Counted from the stretch's first letter, positions 45,249 through 54,508 are shown. The stretch is DNA of 57,336 bases from Nitrospira sp. Ga0074138 (GCA_001464735.1 LNDU01000017.1:1-57336); one strand, 5' to 3'. A program made the numbers and translations. Notes: generated by a model from the letters alone, not told the origin.

Positions 45249-47279
45249 ATGGCCAGACATCGGCAAATCCTCCTTCCCGCTTGCCTTGCCTTCGTCGCCA
45301 TCGCTTCGTTGATTGTGTGCCCCGTCGCTGCCCGGGCAGAAGAAAACAAGAAAGAATTGAGTACGCCACCTGCTCGGAGCATTCCTGACGAACTCCAACT
45401 ACTCAAAGAAGAAGAAACGGTCAGCATCGCTTCGCGCTACGAGCAGCCGATCTCTCAAGCGCCGTCGAACGTCTATGTGATCACCGACGAAGACATCCGC
45501 CATTCCGGCGCCACGGATCTGCCGACGGTGCTCCGCCGCGTTCCCGGTCTGGACGTTATGCAGGTGACAGGCGCGGACTTCAACGTGAGTGTGCGGGGAG
45601 ATAACCAACTGGTCAGCAACAAGCTCTTGGTCATGGTCGATGGCCGCTCCATCTATGTCGATGTGCAAGGAAGCATGTACTGGAAAGCGATTCCGGTCAC
45701 CTTGCCGGAGATCAAACGCATCGAGGTTCAGAAAGGCCCCGCTTCCGTCCTCTATGGCTTCAATGCGTTCGACGGCATCATCAACATCATCACGAAATCG
45801 CCGGAGGAGATGAAGGGCGCGACGGCGCAGTTCGGGGGCGGAGCCTATGGCACGATCAGCAGCGCCGCTGTGTATGCCAATAGGCATAAGAAATTCGGCT
45901 ATCGCCTCTCCTACGGCCATGATCAAAACCAGCAGTGGCGCAACGGCAGCGCTCTTGCTTATCGCGACAACAAGTTCAATGTGCAAACGGAATATGCCTT
46001 GGGAGGTGAATCGAAGCTCTCGTTCTCAGGCGGTCTCGTCGATGTAAATCACTTCGATGGCTATGTTGCCGATGTTTCCGTCCAAACTGGTGTGCCGGCT
46101 CTTGGCTATGCCCAGGCGGGCTATGAAAGACCGAATTTCTTTATTCGCGCCTTTTGGAACGGTTACGATTTCAGTGGTCCCGTCACGACCAATCCCTTGC
46201 TCGCCTCGTTCCTGCGCACCACCGATCGAAACTTCAATTCGGATACGATGGTGTGGGCCAACACCTACAATATCGAAGCCCAGCATGGGATCGAGTTGGG
46301 AGCCACCACGCGCCTCTCCTATGGGATCAACTATCGGCATAACACCCTGTCAATGAATCGCATTGATCGCTTTCGAACCGAGGATCGGCTGGGGTTCTAC
46401 ATACAGGGTGAATGGAAACCCTCACGAATGTTCCAAGTGGTTGGCGGAGCGCGCTATGATCTCGACACCTTCATCCATCCGACCGTCAGCCCGCGCGGGT
46501 CGCTCCTGTTTTCACCATTCTTGGACCACACCTTCCGCGCCACGGTATCGGTGGGGTACCGCCCCCCGACGCTATTTGAGACCTACGGAGAGGCTCTTGT
46601 CTTCATTACCCTCCCCCCGCCCATCCCCTCGCAAGCACCTTTCTTTAGTCGAGGCAGTGGGGGCCTCGGTCCTGAGAAGATCGTCTCCTATGAAGTGGGG
46701 TATCAAGGCTGGTACCTGAAGCATCGGCTCAGAGTTCGCACCGCTGCCTTTTACAACCACATCTCCGACCTGATCACGTTTGGTCCCTCTGGTATCATCC
46801 AGGGCGGTGTGGCCGACATCTATGGGGGCGAGGCAGGCCTGGAATTCCTCGCGACGAAGTGGCTGAGTGGATTCGGCAACTTTGCCTATCAGGAGATCGG
46901 CCAGACGCTCACGGGAACTGCTCGGCGTGGTGGACCGCGGTTCAAGTACAACGCCGGTCTGCGAGCCCAGTGGGAGAACGGACTCAGCGGAGAGATTGCC
47001 TACCATTATGTCGGCGGGGCCACGTACCCGCTTTCTTCCGCCTTCTCGGATTTCTTAGCATTCGGCGTGTTCCCGACTGATCCATATGTCAGGAGTTACG
47101 AACTCCTGAACCTGCGAGGGGCCTATCGGTTCTGGCAGGAAGCAGCGGCTGCCGGCTATCGCCGCGAGGCGGAGGTGGCGGTGTCCGCTTTTAACTCATT
47201 GAACGACAAACACAAGGAACATCCTTTGGGCGACCTCATCGGCAGCCGGGTCATGGGGTGGCTCACTCTACGGTACTAG
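45249..47279 (+). CDS. TonB-dependent outer-membrane receptor
   Basis: 676 residues. Signal peptide ending ARAEE; a plug domain (VYVITDEDIRHSGATDLPTVLRRVPGLDVMQV, then VRGDNQLVSNKLLVMVDGRSIYVDVQG and IEVQKGPASVLYGFNAFDGIINIIT); a 22-strand type barrel; and the terminal LTLRY aromatic end. No separate TonB-box is obvious. Ligand unknown. First gene of a receptor / binding protein / kinase / regulator operon driven by the promoter above. No Shine-Dalgarno sequence is visible. Confidence 0.93.
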   Translation: MARHRQILLPACLAFVAIASLIVCPVAARAEENKKELSTPPARSIPDELQLLKEEETVSIASRYEQPISQAPSNVYVITDEDIRHSGATDLPTVLRRVPGLDVMQVTGADFNVSVRGDNQLVSNKLLVMVDGRSIYVDVQGSMYWKAIPVTLPEIKRIEVQKGPASVLYGFNAFDGIINIITKSPEEMKGATAQFGGGAYGTISSAAVYANRHKKFGYRLSYGHDQNQQWRNGSALAYRDNKFNVQTEYALGGESKLSFSGGLVDVNHFDGYVADVSVQTGVPALGYAQAGYERPNFFIRAFWNGYDFSGPVTTNPLLASFLRTTDRNFNSDTMVWANTYNIEAQHGIELGATTRLSYGINYRHNTLSMNRIDRFRTEDRLGFYIQGEWKPSRMFQVVGGARYDLDTFIHPTVSPRGSLLFSPFLDHTFRATVSVGYRPPTLFETYGEALVFITLPPPIPSQAPFFSRGSGGLGPEKIVSYEVGYQGWYLKHRLRVRTAAFYNHISDLITFGPSGIIQGGVADIYGGEAGLEFLATKWLSGFGNFAYQEIGQTLTGTARRGGPRFKYNAGLRAQWENGLSGEIAYHYVGGATYPLSSAFSDFLAFGVFPTDPYVRSYELLNLRGAYRFWQEAAAAGYRREAEVAVSAFNSLNDKHKEHPLGDLIGSRVMGWLTLRY

Positions 47280-47300
47280 TCCCAATAGAGCTGTACGACG

Positions 47301-48302
47301 ATGCTGAGAGAGCTCTGCTCAAACGACACAATCATGATCTTCCTTACCTGTACAGGCCGGAAACAGATCAGGGCGCGCGGTGCATGCCTCTGGTTAATGC
47401 CACTCATGCTTACTGCTCTCTGGTGCATTGCCCCCGTGCATGCGAGAGCTGCCGGCGTCGAGATTGCCATCCTGAAATCGTCCGATCTGAAGGCCTACAA
47501 TGACGCCGTCGAAGGATTCAAGGCGACGGCGCCAGGGGGATCGACCTATACCGAATACGACCTGCGAGGCGACCTCGAACGGGGAAAGCAACTGGCCAGG
47601 AAGATCCGCGCGTCGGACACGGCGCTCGTGATCGCGGTCGGTCTCAAAGCAGCATTGGCGGCCAAGCTCGAGATCGTGGATATCCCGGTGCTGTACACGA
47701 TGATTCTCGACCCCTTGAAACATCGCCTCAACGCTGACAATATGACCGGGGTCCTGCTGGATATTCCAATGGACCGTCAGTTCAAGGTCCTGCGCGCGTT
47801 CCTCCCCACCCTGCGTCGGATCGCTATGCTGTATGACCCCGACAAAACAGCGCCCAAGTTGAAAGAGGCGGAATCTCGAGCCTCCCCCTATGAGTTTCAA
47901 CTACGGGGATTTCCGGTCGAGCACGAGAAAGAAGTTCCGCAACAACTCCGAGCGCTTTTGTCGGAATCGGAAGCCTTATGGCTCGTGCCGGACTCGACGG
48001 TGCTGACCGACGAATCGATCCGCTTCATCCTCGAATCGGCGCTGGCCAAACACATTCCCGTCGTCGGATTTTCACCGGAGTTTACGCGCCTCGGCGCGCT
48101 GCTCAGCCTGTCGATCGATTATGGCGAAGTGGGCCGGGAAACCGGCCTGCTCGCCAAACGAATTCTGAGCGGCGACCAACAGCTGCCGCTCAAGCCGGTC
48201 TCGGTCAAACGGATCAGGATCACGGTGAATCAGAAGACGGCGCGGTATTTGGGCATCGTGATTCCTCAAGAGCTCGCCGGCCTGATCGACGAGACTTATT
48301 GA
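47301..48302 (+). CDS. ABC-type periplasmic binding protein
   Basis: 333 residues, with a membrane/signal helix at about residues 28-48 (GACLWLMPLMLTALWCIAPVHARA). The ABC_sub_bind (TrpX/DUF534-like) fold is visible as VEIAILKSSDLKAYNDAVEGF, DTALVIAVGLKAALAA, DIPVLYTMILDP, ALWLVPDSTVL and HIPVVGFSPEFTRLGAL. No permease or ATPase is next to it; instead it lies between the receptor and the kinase, suggesting a sensing role. Its TGA directly precedes the kinase ATG. A later start at 47334 is possible. Confidence 0.85.
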   Translation: MLRELCSNDTIMIFLTCTGRKQIRARGACLWLMPLMLTALWCIAPVHARAAGVEIAILKSSDLKAYNDAVEGFKATAPGGSTYTEYDLRGDLERGKQLARKIRASDTALVIAVGLKAALAAKLEIVDIPVLYTMILDPLKHRLNADNMTGVLLDIPMDRQFKVLRAFLPTLRRIAMLYDPDKTAPKLKEAESRASPYEFQLRGFPVEHEKEVPQQLRALLSESEALWLVPDSTVLTDESIRFILESALAKHIPVVGFSPEFTRLGALLSLSIDYGEVGRETGLLAKRILSGDQQLPLKPVSVKRIRITVNQKTARYLGIVIPQELAGLIDETY

Positions 48303-50639
48303 ATGGACCAGTCCATGAGCAGCCCAACGCTCCAGGTAGGCCGGAATCCAGAATCAAGACCGACAGGTCGATTCTTCGGCCTCCGCCTGAAGTTCGTGGT
48401 TCTGTTCAGCCTCATTCTCATCATGACCTGTTCGTCCTTGAGCTGGTATTTCATCGACACAAGGCGCAAGGCCATGACCGATCACCTGGAGGAACTTGGA
48501 ACGATCCTATTGACCAATACCGTCCGCAACGAACATTTTCGGATCGCTGGCATCGTTCTTGAAGATCGCATCACGCTCGAGCAATTCATCCAGAGCCTCA
48601 TGACAATCGACCACGTCGTCTACGTGGAAATCACCGCGGCCGACGGCCGGATCCTGGACCGGCACAGCAAACGAACGCGTACACTGTCGAAACGTTCCCC
48701 GCAACTCCCACCACAACCCATCTACCCGGATGACCGAATCGTGGAATCGCTGCTGCAGGCTCCGCTGACTGTTCCTCTCCTGAGTAGATTCGTTCTCTCC
48801 GCGGAGCAGACACTGGTCCCCGAGAAGCAGCCCTCTTGGTGGCTTCTCCCCTTTTGGGTCGGAGAGGAGACGCTGTACGATTTTGCCATGCCGGTCCTTC
48901 GTAAATCCTCGTTTGGAGCCACCCTACCCAAGCTCTCGGTCGATTTGGAAGAGAAAAGCTTTCCACTCCCGGCGACGAGTTCGCCGGTGGTCGGCCTCGT
49001 GCGCATCGGGATCACCGACGCGGCGGCGAAACAGGCTTTGCTGGTCATCGTCCGCAATGTATCGCTTCTCACCCTACTCATCATCGCGGCAGGCATCCTG
49101 AGCGCTCATCTGCTAACCTCCCGCATTACGACGCCATTACGAAACCTCGCCAACGCAGCCAGGCAACTCGCCGAGGGGAACGATGCCCCGACTCCGTTGG
49201 TCGCCGCCTCCTACGATGAAGTCGGGGAACTGACGAACGTGTTCAACGACATGACCCAGTCGCTCCATGATCGTAATCAGGCGATCAACATGAACCTCGA
49301 GATCATCAGGCGGCAAGTCAAGCAGTTGACGACGGCGCATCAAGCCAGCACCGCCATTGCGAGCGCCAACATGTTCGACATGAACCAACTGCTCGACACA
49401 GTGCTCCATCTGCTCATAGACAATCTCGGCTTCTCTCGGATGGCGGTGTTCCTTCACCACCCCGAACGGAGCTCCACCTCCATTGCTCAGATTATTGGAG
49501 TGTCTCCTGAAATCGCAGAGGCAGCGCGCCGACTTGAAATACCCGTCGTTAACGACGGCGGCATCACGGCCGAGCTACTCATTCACGGAAAGCCACTACT
49601 GATTCATGACGTCGAAACTGTCGCACAACGCATGCACCCGGTGTTGCTTGAATTAGTACGCCGTTCGGGCGTGCGGTCGTTCGTCGCGGTGCCCCTCCAA
49701 AGCCATGCCAAGATTCTCGGGTACCTGGCCGGTGATCGAGGTTCACGCCAGTGCAGCGAAGAGGATCTCCACATCCTCTTAACGATCGCCGGGCATGTGG
49801 CAGCCGCCATCGATAATGCCAGGGCCTATGCTGAGCTTGCTGAATTGACCCAGCATCTTGAAGAGCGTATCGAACACCGGACCGAGGAGCTGTCCCGCGC
49901 CAACGCGCAACTCCGGGACCATGACCGGCGTCGAACGACGTTTCTCTCGGTCGTTTCTCACGAGCTGCGAACGCCCATGACGGCGATCCGCAGTTTCGCG
50001 GAAAACATGCTCGACGGCGTGACGGGGCCGTTGACTGAACTGCAGCACACCTATCTCACCCGCATCCAGCACAATGTCACCCGTCTTGGGCGAATCGTCG
50101 TGCAATTGCTCGATTGGTCGGATCTCGACACTCAGCGAGTCGCTCTTCGCATGGAAGGCATCTGTCTCCATCAGATCACGACGATCGTGGCCGACAGTTT
50201 GCAGATGATCGCCACGGAAAAGAACGTGTCCCTCTCCGTGGCGCCGGTCGGGTCACTTCCGCACGTTCAAGGCGATCGCGACAAACTGGAGCAGATTCTG
50301 TGGAATCTCATTGGAAATGCCATCAAATTCACGCCGCCGGGAGGACGAGTGGCCGTGGAGTTTTGCGAATCGCCGCCGCAATTCGTCCAAACATGCGTCG
50401 CGGATACCGGCTGCGGGATCGACGCCGATTACCTGCCGAATATTTTTGATGAGTTTTCCAGAGTGCCGTCAGCCGTGCCTGCATCACAAGGTGCCCAACT
50501 CGGTCTGTGCATCACCAAGACACTCGTCACCATGCACCATGGCCGGGTATGGGTGGAAAGCCGGCCGGGGTCCGGATCACGCTTTTACTTCACGCTGCCG
50601 GTCGCCAAGCCAAAGGATGAACCGAGCCGGGCGATGTAA
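48303..50639 (+). CDS. membrane sensor histidine kinase (HAMP-GAF)
   Basis: 778 residues. Two membrane helices (about 27-48 and 243-266) enclose a roughly 195-residue periplasmic sensor. HAMP (about 267-330), GAF (about 340-500), a coiled coil, HisKA with SHELRTP (phosphorylated His553), and HATPase (NLIGNAIKFTPPGG, DTGCGI) follow. The last G-box reads SQGAQLGLCITK, a slight departure from GTGLGL. Stop of the binding-protein gene abuts its ATG. It probably reads ligand occupancy of the neighbouring binding protein and phosphorylates the next gene product. Confidence 0.93.
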   Translation: MDQSMSSPTLQVGRNPESRPTGRFFGLRLKFVVLFSLILIMTCSSLSWYFIDTRRKAMTDHLEELGTILLTNTVRNEHFRIAGIVLEDRITLEQFIQSLMTIDHVVYVEITAADGRILDRHSKRTRTLSKRSPQLPPQPIYPDDRIVESLLQAPLTVPLLSRFVLSAEQTLVPEKQPSWWLLPFWVGEETLYDFAMPVLRKSSFGATLPKLSVDLEEKSFPLPATSSPVVGLVRIGITDAAAKQALLVIVRNVSLLTLLIIAAGILSAHLLTSRITTPLRNLANAARQLAEGNDAPTPLVAASYDEVGELTNVFNDMTQSLHDRNQAINMNLEIIRRQVKQLTTAHQASTAIASANMFDMNQLLDTVLHLLIDNLGFSRMAVFLHHPERSSTSIAQIIGVSPEIAEAARRLEIPVVNDGGITAELLIHGKPLLIHDVETVAQRMHPVLLELVRRSGVRSFVAVPLQSHAKILGYLAGDRGSRQCSEEDLHILLTIAGHVAAAIDNARAYAELAELTQHLEERIEHRTEELSRANAQLRDHDRRRTTFLSVVSHELRTPMTAIRSFAENMLDGVTGPLTELQHTYLTRIQHNVTRLGRIVVQLLDWSDLDTQRVALRMEGICLHQITTIVADSLQMIATEKNVSLSVAPVGSLPHVQGDRDKLEQILWNLIGNAIKFTPPGGRVAVEFCESPPQFVQTCVADTGCGIDADYLPNIFDEFSRVPSAVPASQGAQLGLCITKTLVTMHHGRVWVESRPGSGSRFYFTLPVAKPKDEPSRAM

Positions 50640-50703
50640 CCAGCCGGTCGCTTCACGGTAGGTTTGTTAGAAGACCGGGATATTCGGAAAGGAGAAACAT
50701 TCT

Positions 50704-52152
50704 ATGCGCGCGAAAATTCTCATCGTCGACGACGATCGCGATATCCTGCTGAGCTTGGAGAATCGTGTCACATGGATGGGGCATGAACCGCTGACGACGA
50801 CGAACGGGAAGGACGCTTTGCGCTTGATTCAGGAGGAAGCGCCTGATCTGGTGCTGTTGGACTTGGAGCTTCCGTTGCTCTCAGGACTTGAGGTCTTAGA
50901 GCAGGTCAGTGCGATCTCCCCTCGCACTACCCCCAGGGATGAAGGCGTGCCTCAGGCTTCAGTCACTTATACGACCCCGCTGATTGTGATCCTCACGGCA
51001 TACGGGACGATCGAACGCGCCGTGCAAGCCATGCAATTCGGCGCCTTTGACTTTGTGCCGAAGCCGTTCACCGCGGACCATTTGACGGTCGTGATCAACA
51101 AGGCCCTGGCCACCGTCGCCCTTCACCGTCAGGTCGAGACGCTCCGCAAAGAAGTCGATGCCCCGTTCAAATCGATCGTCTCGACCAGCAAGGAGATGAA
51201 CGCACAACTGGCGATGGCCAAACAGGCCGCCGCTTCCTCCGTGACCGTCTTGTTGCTCGGCGAAACGGGGACGGGGAAGGAAGTGGTCGCCCGCGCCGTT
51301 CATCGTTGGAGCCCCCGCTCCACGAAACCGTTCATTGCCGTGAATTGCGCTGCCTTCCCTGAAAATCTTTTGGAAAACGAGCTCTTCGGACACGAAAAGG
51401 GCGCCTTCACCGGGGCCGCCAAACGGGAGCCTGGTAAAGTTGAGATCGCCGAGGGAGGCACGCTGTTTCTTGACGAGATCGGCGACATGCCGCTCACCAT
51501 GCAAAGCCATCTCTTGCGAGTCCTGCAGGATCGGACATTTTACCGTGTCGGCGGCACGCAAGAAGTACGGACTGACGTGCGGTTTATCGCGGCCACGAAC
51601 AAAGATCTGAAACAGGCGATTCTTCAAGGGACATTTCGCGAAGACCTGTACTTTCGTCTTGCCGTGCTGACCATCGCCCTGCCGCCGCTGCGTGAACGGA
51701 TGGAAGATTTGCCCGTCCTCATCGACCATTTCCTCAACCGGCCCAGCAACGTGGGCCTGTGTAAACGCGTGACCCTCAGCGACGAGGCCTTCCAGGCGCT
51801 GCGCCACTACCCCTGGCCGGGCAATGTCCGTGAATTGGAAAATGTGCTCACTCGCGCATTGATCTTATGCCCCGGCACGATCGGACCGGAACACCTCTCA
51901 TTGCCTGCTCCATCGCCTTCCATGACCTCCGCGCTTCCGGTTGATCCGGTGTCCGACCCCGACGTCCTATTGTTCTCGTACCACAAGTGCATGGACACCT
52001 ATAGCCAGAAGCTGATTGAGGCGGCCTTGCGTCGAAACGGGTGGAATCAGACAAAGGCCGCTGCCGAACTTGGTCTGCAACGGACCTACCTGACCAAATT
52101 GGTGAGACAGAAGCAGATTCCAGTCAAGCCCCCCGCTAATCCCTCGGACTGA
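50704..52152 (+). CDS. sigma-54-dependent response regulator (NtrC type)
   Basis: 482 residues behind AAAGGAGA. Receiver with phospho-acceptor Asp53 (LLDLELPLLSGLE); AAA+ domain with Walker A GETGTGKE, GAFTGA at 233-238 (the sigma-54 contact) and EGGTLFLDEIGDM; and a C-terminal Fis-type helix-turn-helix (NQTKAAAELGLQRTYLTKLVRQ). It activates RpoN promoters from enhancers. The tandem dyads upstream of its own operon, the TPS operon and the tiny ORFs just downstream are its likely binding sites. Confidence 0.95.
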   Translation: MRAKILIVDDDRDILLSLENRVTWMGHEPLTTTNGKDALRLIQEEAPDLVLLDLELPLLSGLEVLEQVSAISPRTTPRDEGVPQASVTYTTPLIVILTAYGTIERAVQAMQFGAFDFVPKPFTADHLTVVINKALATVALHRQVETLRKEVDAPFKSIVSTSKEMNAQLAMAKQAAASSVTVLLLGETGTGKEVVARAVHRWSPRSTKPFIAVNCAAFPENLLENELFGHEKGAFTGAAKREPGKVEIAEGGTLFLDEIGDMPLTMQSHLLRVLQDRTFYRVGGTQEVRTDVRFIAATNKDLKQAILQGTFREDLYFRLAVLTIALPPLRERMEDLPVLIDHFLNRPSNVGLCKRVTLSDEAFQALRHYPWPGNVRELENVLTRALILCPGTIGPEHLSLPAPSPSMTSALPVDPVSDPDVLLFSYHKCMDTYSQKLIEAALRRNGWNQTKAAAELGLQRTYLTKLVRQKQIPVKPPANPSD

Positions 52153-52229
52153 AAGAACGATACTCCTACAAAGATTTCATCTCATCGTTCGATTTCTCAC
52201 GACATCATCGACCGCCGTATCCCTACGTC

Positions 52230-52269
52230 TGCATCAAATTTGATCCACCCTGGAATCCATTCTGATTCA
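52230..52269 (+). promoter_or_regulatory. degenerate tandem dyad, candidate enhancer site
   Basis: TGCATC-AAATTT-GATCCA (52230-52247) and GGAATC-CATTCT-GATTCA (52252-52269), 22 bases apart, with one or two departures from TGAATC-N6-GATTCA. Located just after the regulator gene and about 100 bases before a -24/-12 promoter. Confidence 0.55.
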
Positions 52270-52341
52270 GAGCCACGCCGCCACATATGAGTACATCTGC
52301 GTAGGCGCTGAAAATACCAGGAGTTAGATTTAGATCCTGTG

Positions 52342-52357
52342 TGGCTCAAGAACTGCA
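52342..52357 (+). promoter_or_regulatory. sigma-54-like promoter for the tiny ORFs
   Basis: TGGCTCAAGAACTGCA, with GG (52343-52344) and GC (52355-52356) ten bases apart. Predicted start near 52368, giving a leader of about 137 bases before the ORF at 52505. Confidence 0.55.
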
Positions 52358-52504
52358 TAGTACTTGTCATGAAAAACGGCTGGAGGATCCTCGATGAAGA
52401 ACTGTTCTGCCATGGAACGCGGTTCCATCGTCGGATTTCGAGCATACCACTCGCGCTCCACGTGAATGAATCACGATGGAGATATAGAAAGGACGGGTAC
52501 AGAT

Positions 52505-52606
52505 ATGGGTACATATATGATGAGTGATGAGATGGCCATGTTGACGATCTCGGGCGCGATAGTTTTAGCAGTGATGATGTTGACGATGTTCATGCGCAAG
52601 GCGTGA
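52505..52606 (+). CDS. 33-residue membrane protein
   Basis: Behind GAAAGGACGGG; the ATG at 52505 is followed by further in-frame ATGs at 52517, 52520 and later. One membrane helix (AMLTISGAIVLAVMMLTMF) ends in MRKA; the N-terminal part has SDEMAM. Methionine-rich. It lies downstream of a tandem dyad and a -24/-12 promoter, so it may belong to the regulon of the preceding sigma-54 regulator. Confidence 0.55.
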   Translation: MGTYMMSDEMAMLTISGAIVLAVMMLTMFMRKA

Positions 52607-52652
52607 CTCAATCTTGCACGGCGCAGCTTACGACGAAAGGGGGTGAGAGGTG

Positions 52653-52742
52653 ATGGTGATGTTGATGCTGTTGAACATTGGAGTGCTGGTGATCGGTGCG
52701 GTGTTCCTCATGTATGGGGCGCTTGGCCCTGACCGCAAGTAA
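52653..52742 (+). CDS. 29-residue membrane protein
   Basis: From the ATG at 52653, behind AAAGGGGGTGAGAGG. One hydrophobic helix (LMLLNIGVLVIGAVFLMYGAL) ends with GPDRK. It loosely resembles KdpF-like tiny subunits (hydrophobic helix then Pro-Asp/Glu-Arg-basic tail), but no Kdp genes are near. Second of two tiny membrane ORFs behind the same promoter; a strong hairpin (52807-52849) lies downstream. Confidence 0.55.
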   Translation: MVMLMLLNIGVLVIGAVFLMYGALGPDRK

Positions 52743-52806
52743 TCATGGTGAAGCGACTGGTTTTGATCCCGCACCAAAGAAGTTTTCATCGTGAGGAATG
52801 GGTCTG

Positions 52807-52849
52807 GATGCGAGCCGGGATGAGGGGGCTCACCCCTCCGGCTCGCATC
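52807..52849 (+). terminator. hairpin after the tiny membrane ORFs
   Basis: 12-base stem GATGCGAGCCGG/CCGGCTCGCATC with an inner GC-rich dyad. No T-run follows, so termination may be Rho-assisted. Confidence 0.55.
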
Positions 52850-53034
52850 GAACAGGTCAAACACTGACATGAATCCGTCCAATTTTACTGGGGAGTCCTG
52901 CTTCGCAATCTGCGGGATCGATTCTCAAGGCGTCAAGATCGGTCTTACCTATTCACCACATCCGTTTCCCCGTTGAGAGAGCTTGGTTTGGAAAGAGAAG
53001 ATAGGACTGCTGAATGGCATTATCCGCGCATCAA

Positions 53035-53550
53035 TCAGGATGACGCGATGGTTGGCGCGCAACCGATGGGAATGCCCACCTTAGAAATGGCTTGTAAATG
53101 CTGCTCATCTCCTAATCGCTGAGACAGTGAGGCAAGGGCATGTTCATCAGAGTGCCAGTCCGGCAAGCCTGCGTGATGACCGGCAATGAGATAGGCTAGA
53201 AGCCTTCCCTTCCCGCCAAGTTGCTTGACGGCATGAAGCGCTCCTGCGGAGGAGTGATTCACCCGACCTTTGCCGCCCTCAATGTGTGCCTCAGGATCGA
53301 AGCCGCTTCCGCGAGCTATATAGTTTTGAAAGGCTGGTGAATACTTCCCAAGGTCGTGCCAGAGCCCCGCGAGACGGCCCCAAACAGGATGGCCAAAGCT
53401 CGACGCAAACTCGCCAGCAAGATCTTCCACTGCGCGCAAATGGTCTTCAAGATGGTGAATCATGAACGACGCGTCTGCGTTCCGTCGCACGTGGGCGAGG
53501 TAGTTTGGAGAAGGAGATTCTGACCGGTCAGATACCGAGATCTGATCCAT
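53035..53550 (-). CDS. Cas3 HD-domain fragment
   Basis: About 171 residues from the ATG at 53550. The HD nuclease motifs of Cas3 are all visible: HHLEDHLRAVEDL, LWHDLGKYSPAFQNYI, VNHSSAGALHAV and LIAGHHAGLPDW. The protein stops just after the HD domain; the DExD helicase part of Cas3 (about 500 further residues) is absent, and no other cas gene or repeat array is in the window. Either a relic or a stand-alone Cas3-type HD nuclease. Confidence 0.8.
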   Translation of the reverse strand: MDQISVSDRSESPSPNYLAHVRRNADASFMIHHLEDHLRAVEDLAGEFASSFGHPVWGRLAGLWHDLGKYSPAFQNYIARGSGFDPEAHIEGGKGRVNHSSAGALHAVKQLGGKGRLLAYLIAGHHAGLPDWHSDEHALASLSQRLGDEQHLQAISKVGIPIGCAPTIASS

Positions 53551-54322
53551 AGCGACATGCCTCAACACGAACGGGGAAACGGCTGGCGCCTTGTGATGAG
53601 TAAATTGTGGATTGGCAAAAGATGTCTTGTTACTCGTAAGTCTTGAACTTATTGTTTAGCCGTCCACCGCTTCTCCAAATCTCAGCGGTCATCTTGTCCA
53701 GGTTGCGTTTTGCTGAGCGAGCGAGTCATTTAATCAATATTTTGCTCCGCGAAGGATACCCCTTTCCCCATGAGAAATCACCAGGGTTTAGGCGGGTCAC
53801 GACTGGATCGAAAGCCACGTAGGGGGTTGCTCTCCTTCGACAGTTCAGGGTACTACCACTACCTCCATTTGGCCCAGGGCCAAATTATTCCTGACCTCAA
53901 CTCACGAACATCCTGTTCGTTACTGACCTTTCTTGCTGAATCTTCCTCGTTTCTATCCCCACACGCGTGAACTCCTCCACAGTCGGACCCACGCATCCTT
54001 GCGCCTAGCGCGGCGATTCTGATTAGTGCTCTTTCGTCTTCCGAACCACTCACGACGAAGGAGCCATCATGATCCATCACACCCGCATCATCTCACTCTC
54101 AAAACTCCTGCGTCCTCCTGACCACTCCTGATCCACTCAAGGGCACAACAGGGATACTTCCACCGGCAGGCCGATCTCATTAGGGTCGGCTCGTGCCACA
54201 GCGTCTCATGAAGGAAGAGCATGAAGAGCACCTGAGTGACGCTTTCTGAAGTCGCAAATGATCGAAGACAGGGGATTTGCCCGCGAAAGAGACAGGCCGA
54301 TCAGAGATATGAGTGCTGAGGA
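53551..54322. other. gene-free stretch
   Basis: About 770 bases without a supported gene. One striking palindrome, ATTTGGCCC-A-GGGCCAAAT (53867-53885). Short ORFs lack start signals. No direct-repeat array, so no CRISPR beside the Cas3 fragment. Confidence 0.4.
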
Positions 54323-54508
54323 CTACTTGGACTTCGGCAGTATCCCCTTCCGCTCTAATTCCTGAACTCTCGTCTCCGCGAGTTCAATCAAGAAATCCTT
54401 AACGCTCTTTCCCTCATGAGCTGCAGCCATCTTCACCTTCCGCATGAGGTCCCGTGGAATGTCGCGGAAGTTCCACGCGCCGGTGCCTTCTGGTGTTTCT
54501 CGTGCCAT
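54323..54508 (-). CDS. small ribbon-helix-helix-type protein
   Basis: 61 residues. The pattern GAWNFRDIPRDLMRKVKMAAAHEGKSVKDFLIELAETRVQEL is an Arc/MetJ-like ribbon-helix-helix, common for antitoxins and small plasmid regulators. No toxin partner is adjacent. Divergent from a second ribbon-helix-helix-like gene at 54615. Confidence 0.65.
   Translation of the reverse strand: MARETPEGTGAWNFRDIPRDLMRKVKMAAAHEGKSVKDFLIELAETRVQELERKGILPKSK

Noticed and set aside
52197..52527. ORFs on both strands (105 and 62 residues) over the third enhancer/promoter
   Set aside because: Both overlap regulatory sequence and the tiny ORF at 52505, lack ribosome binding sites and show no family features.
53551..54322. 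CRISPR array near the Cas3 fragment
   Set aside because: No repeated unit with regular spacers could be found in the flanking DNA on either side.
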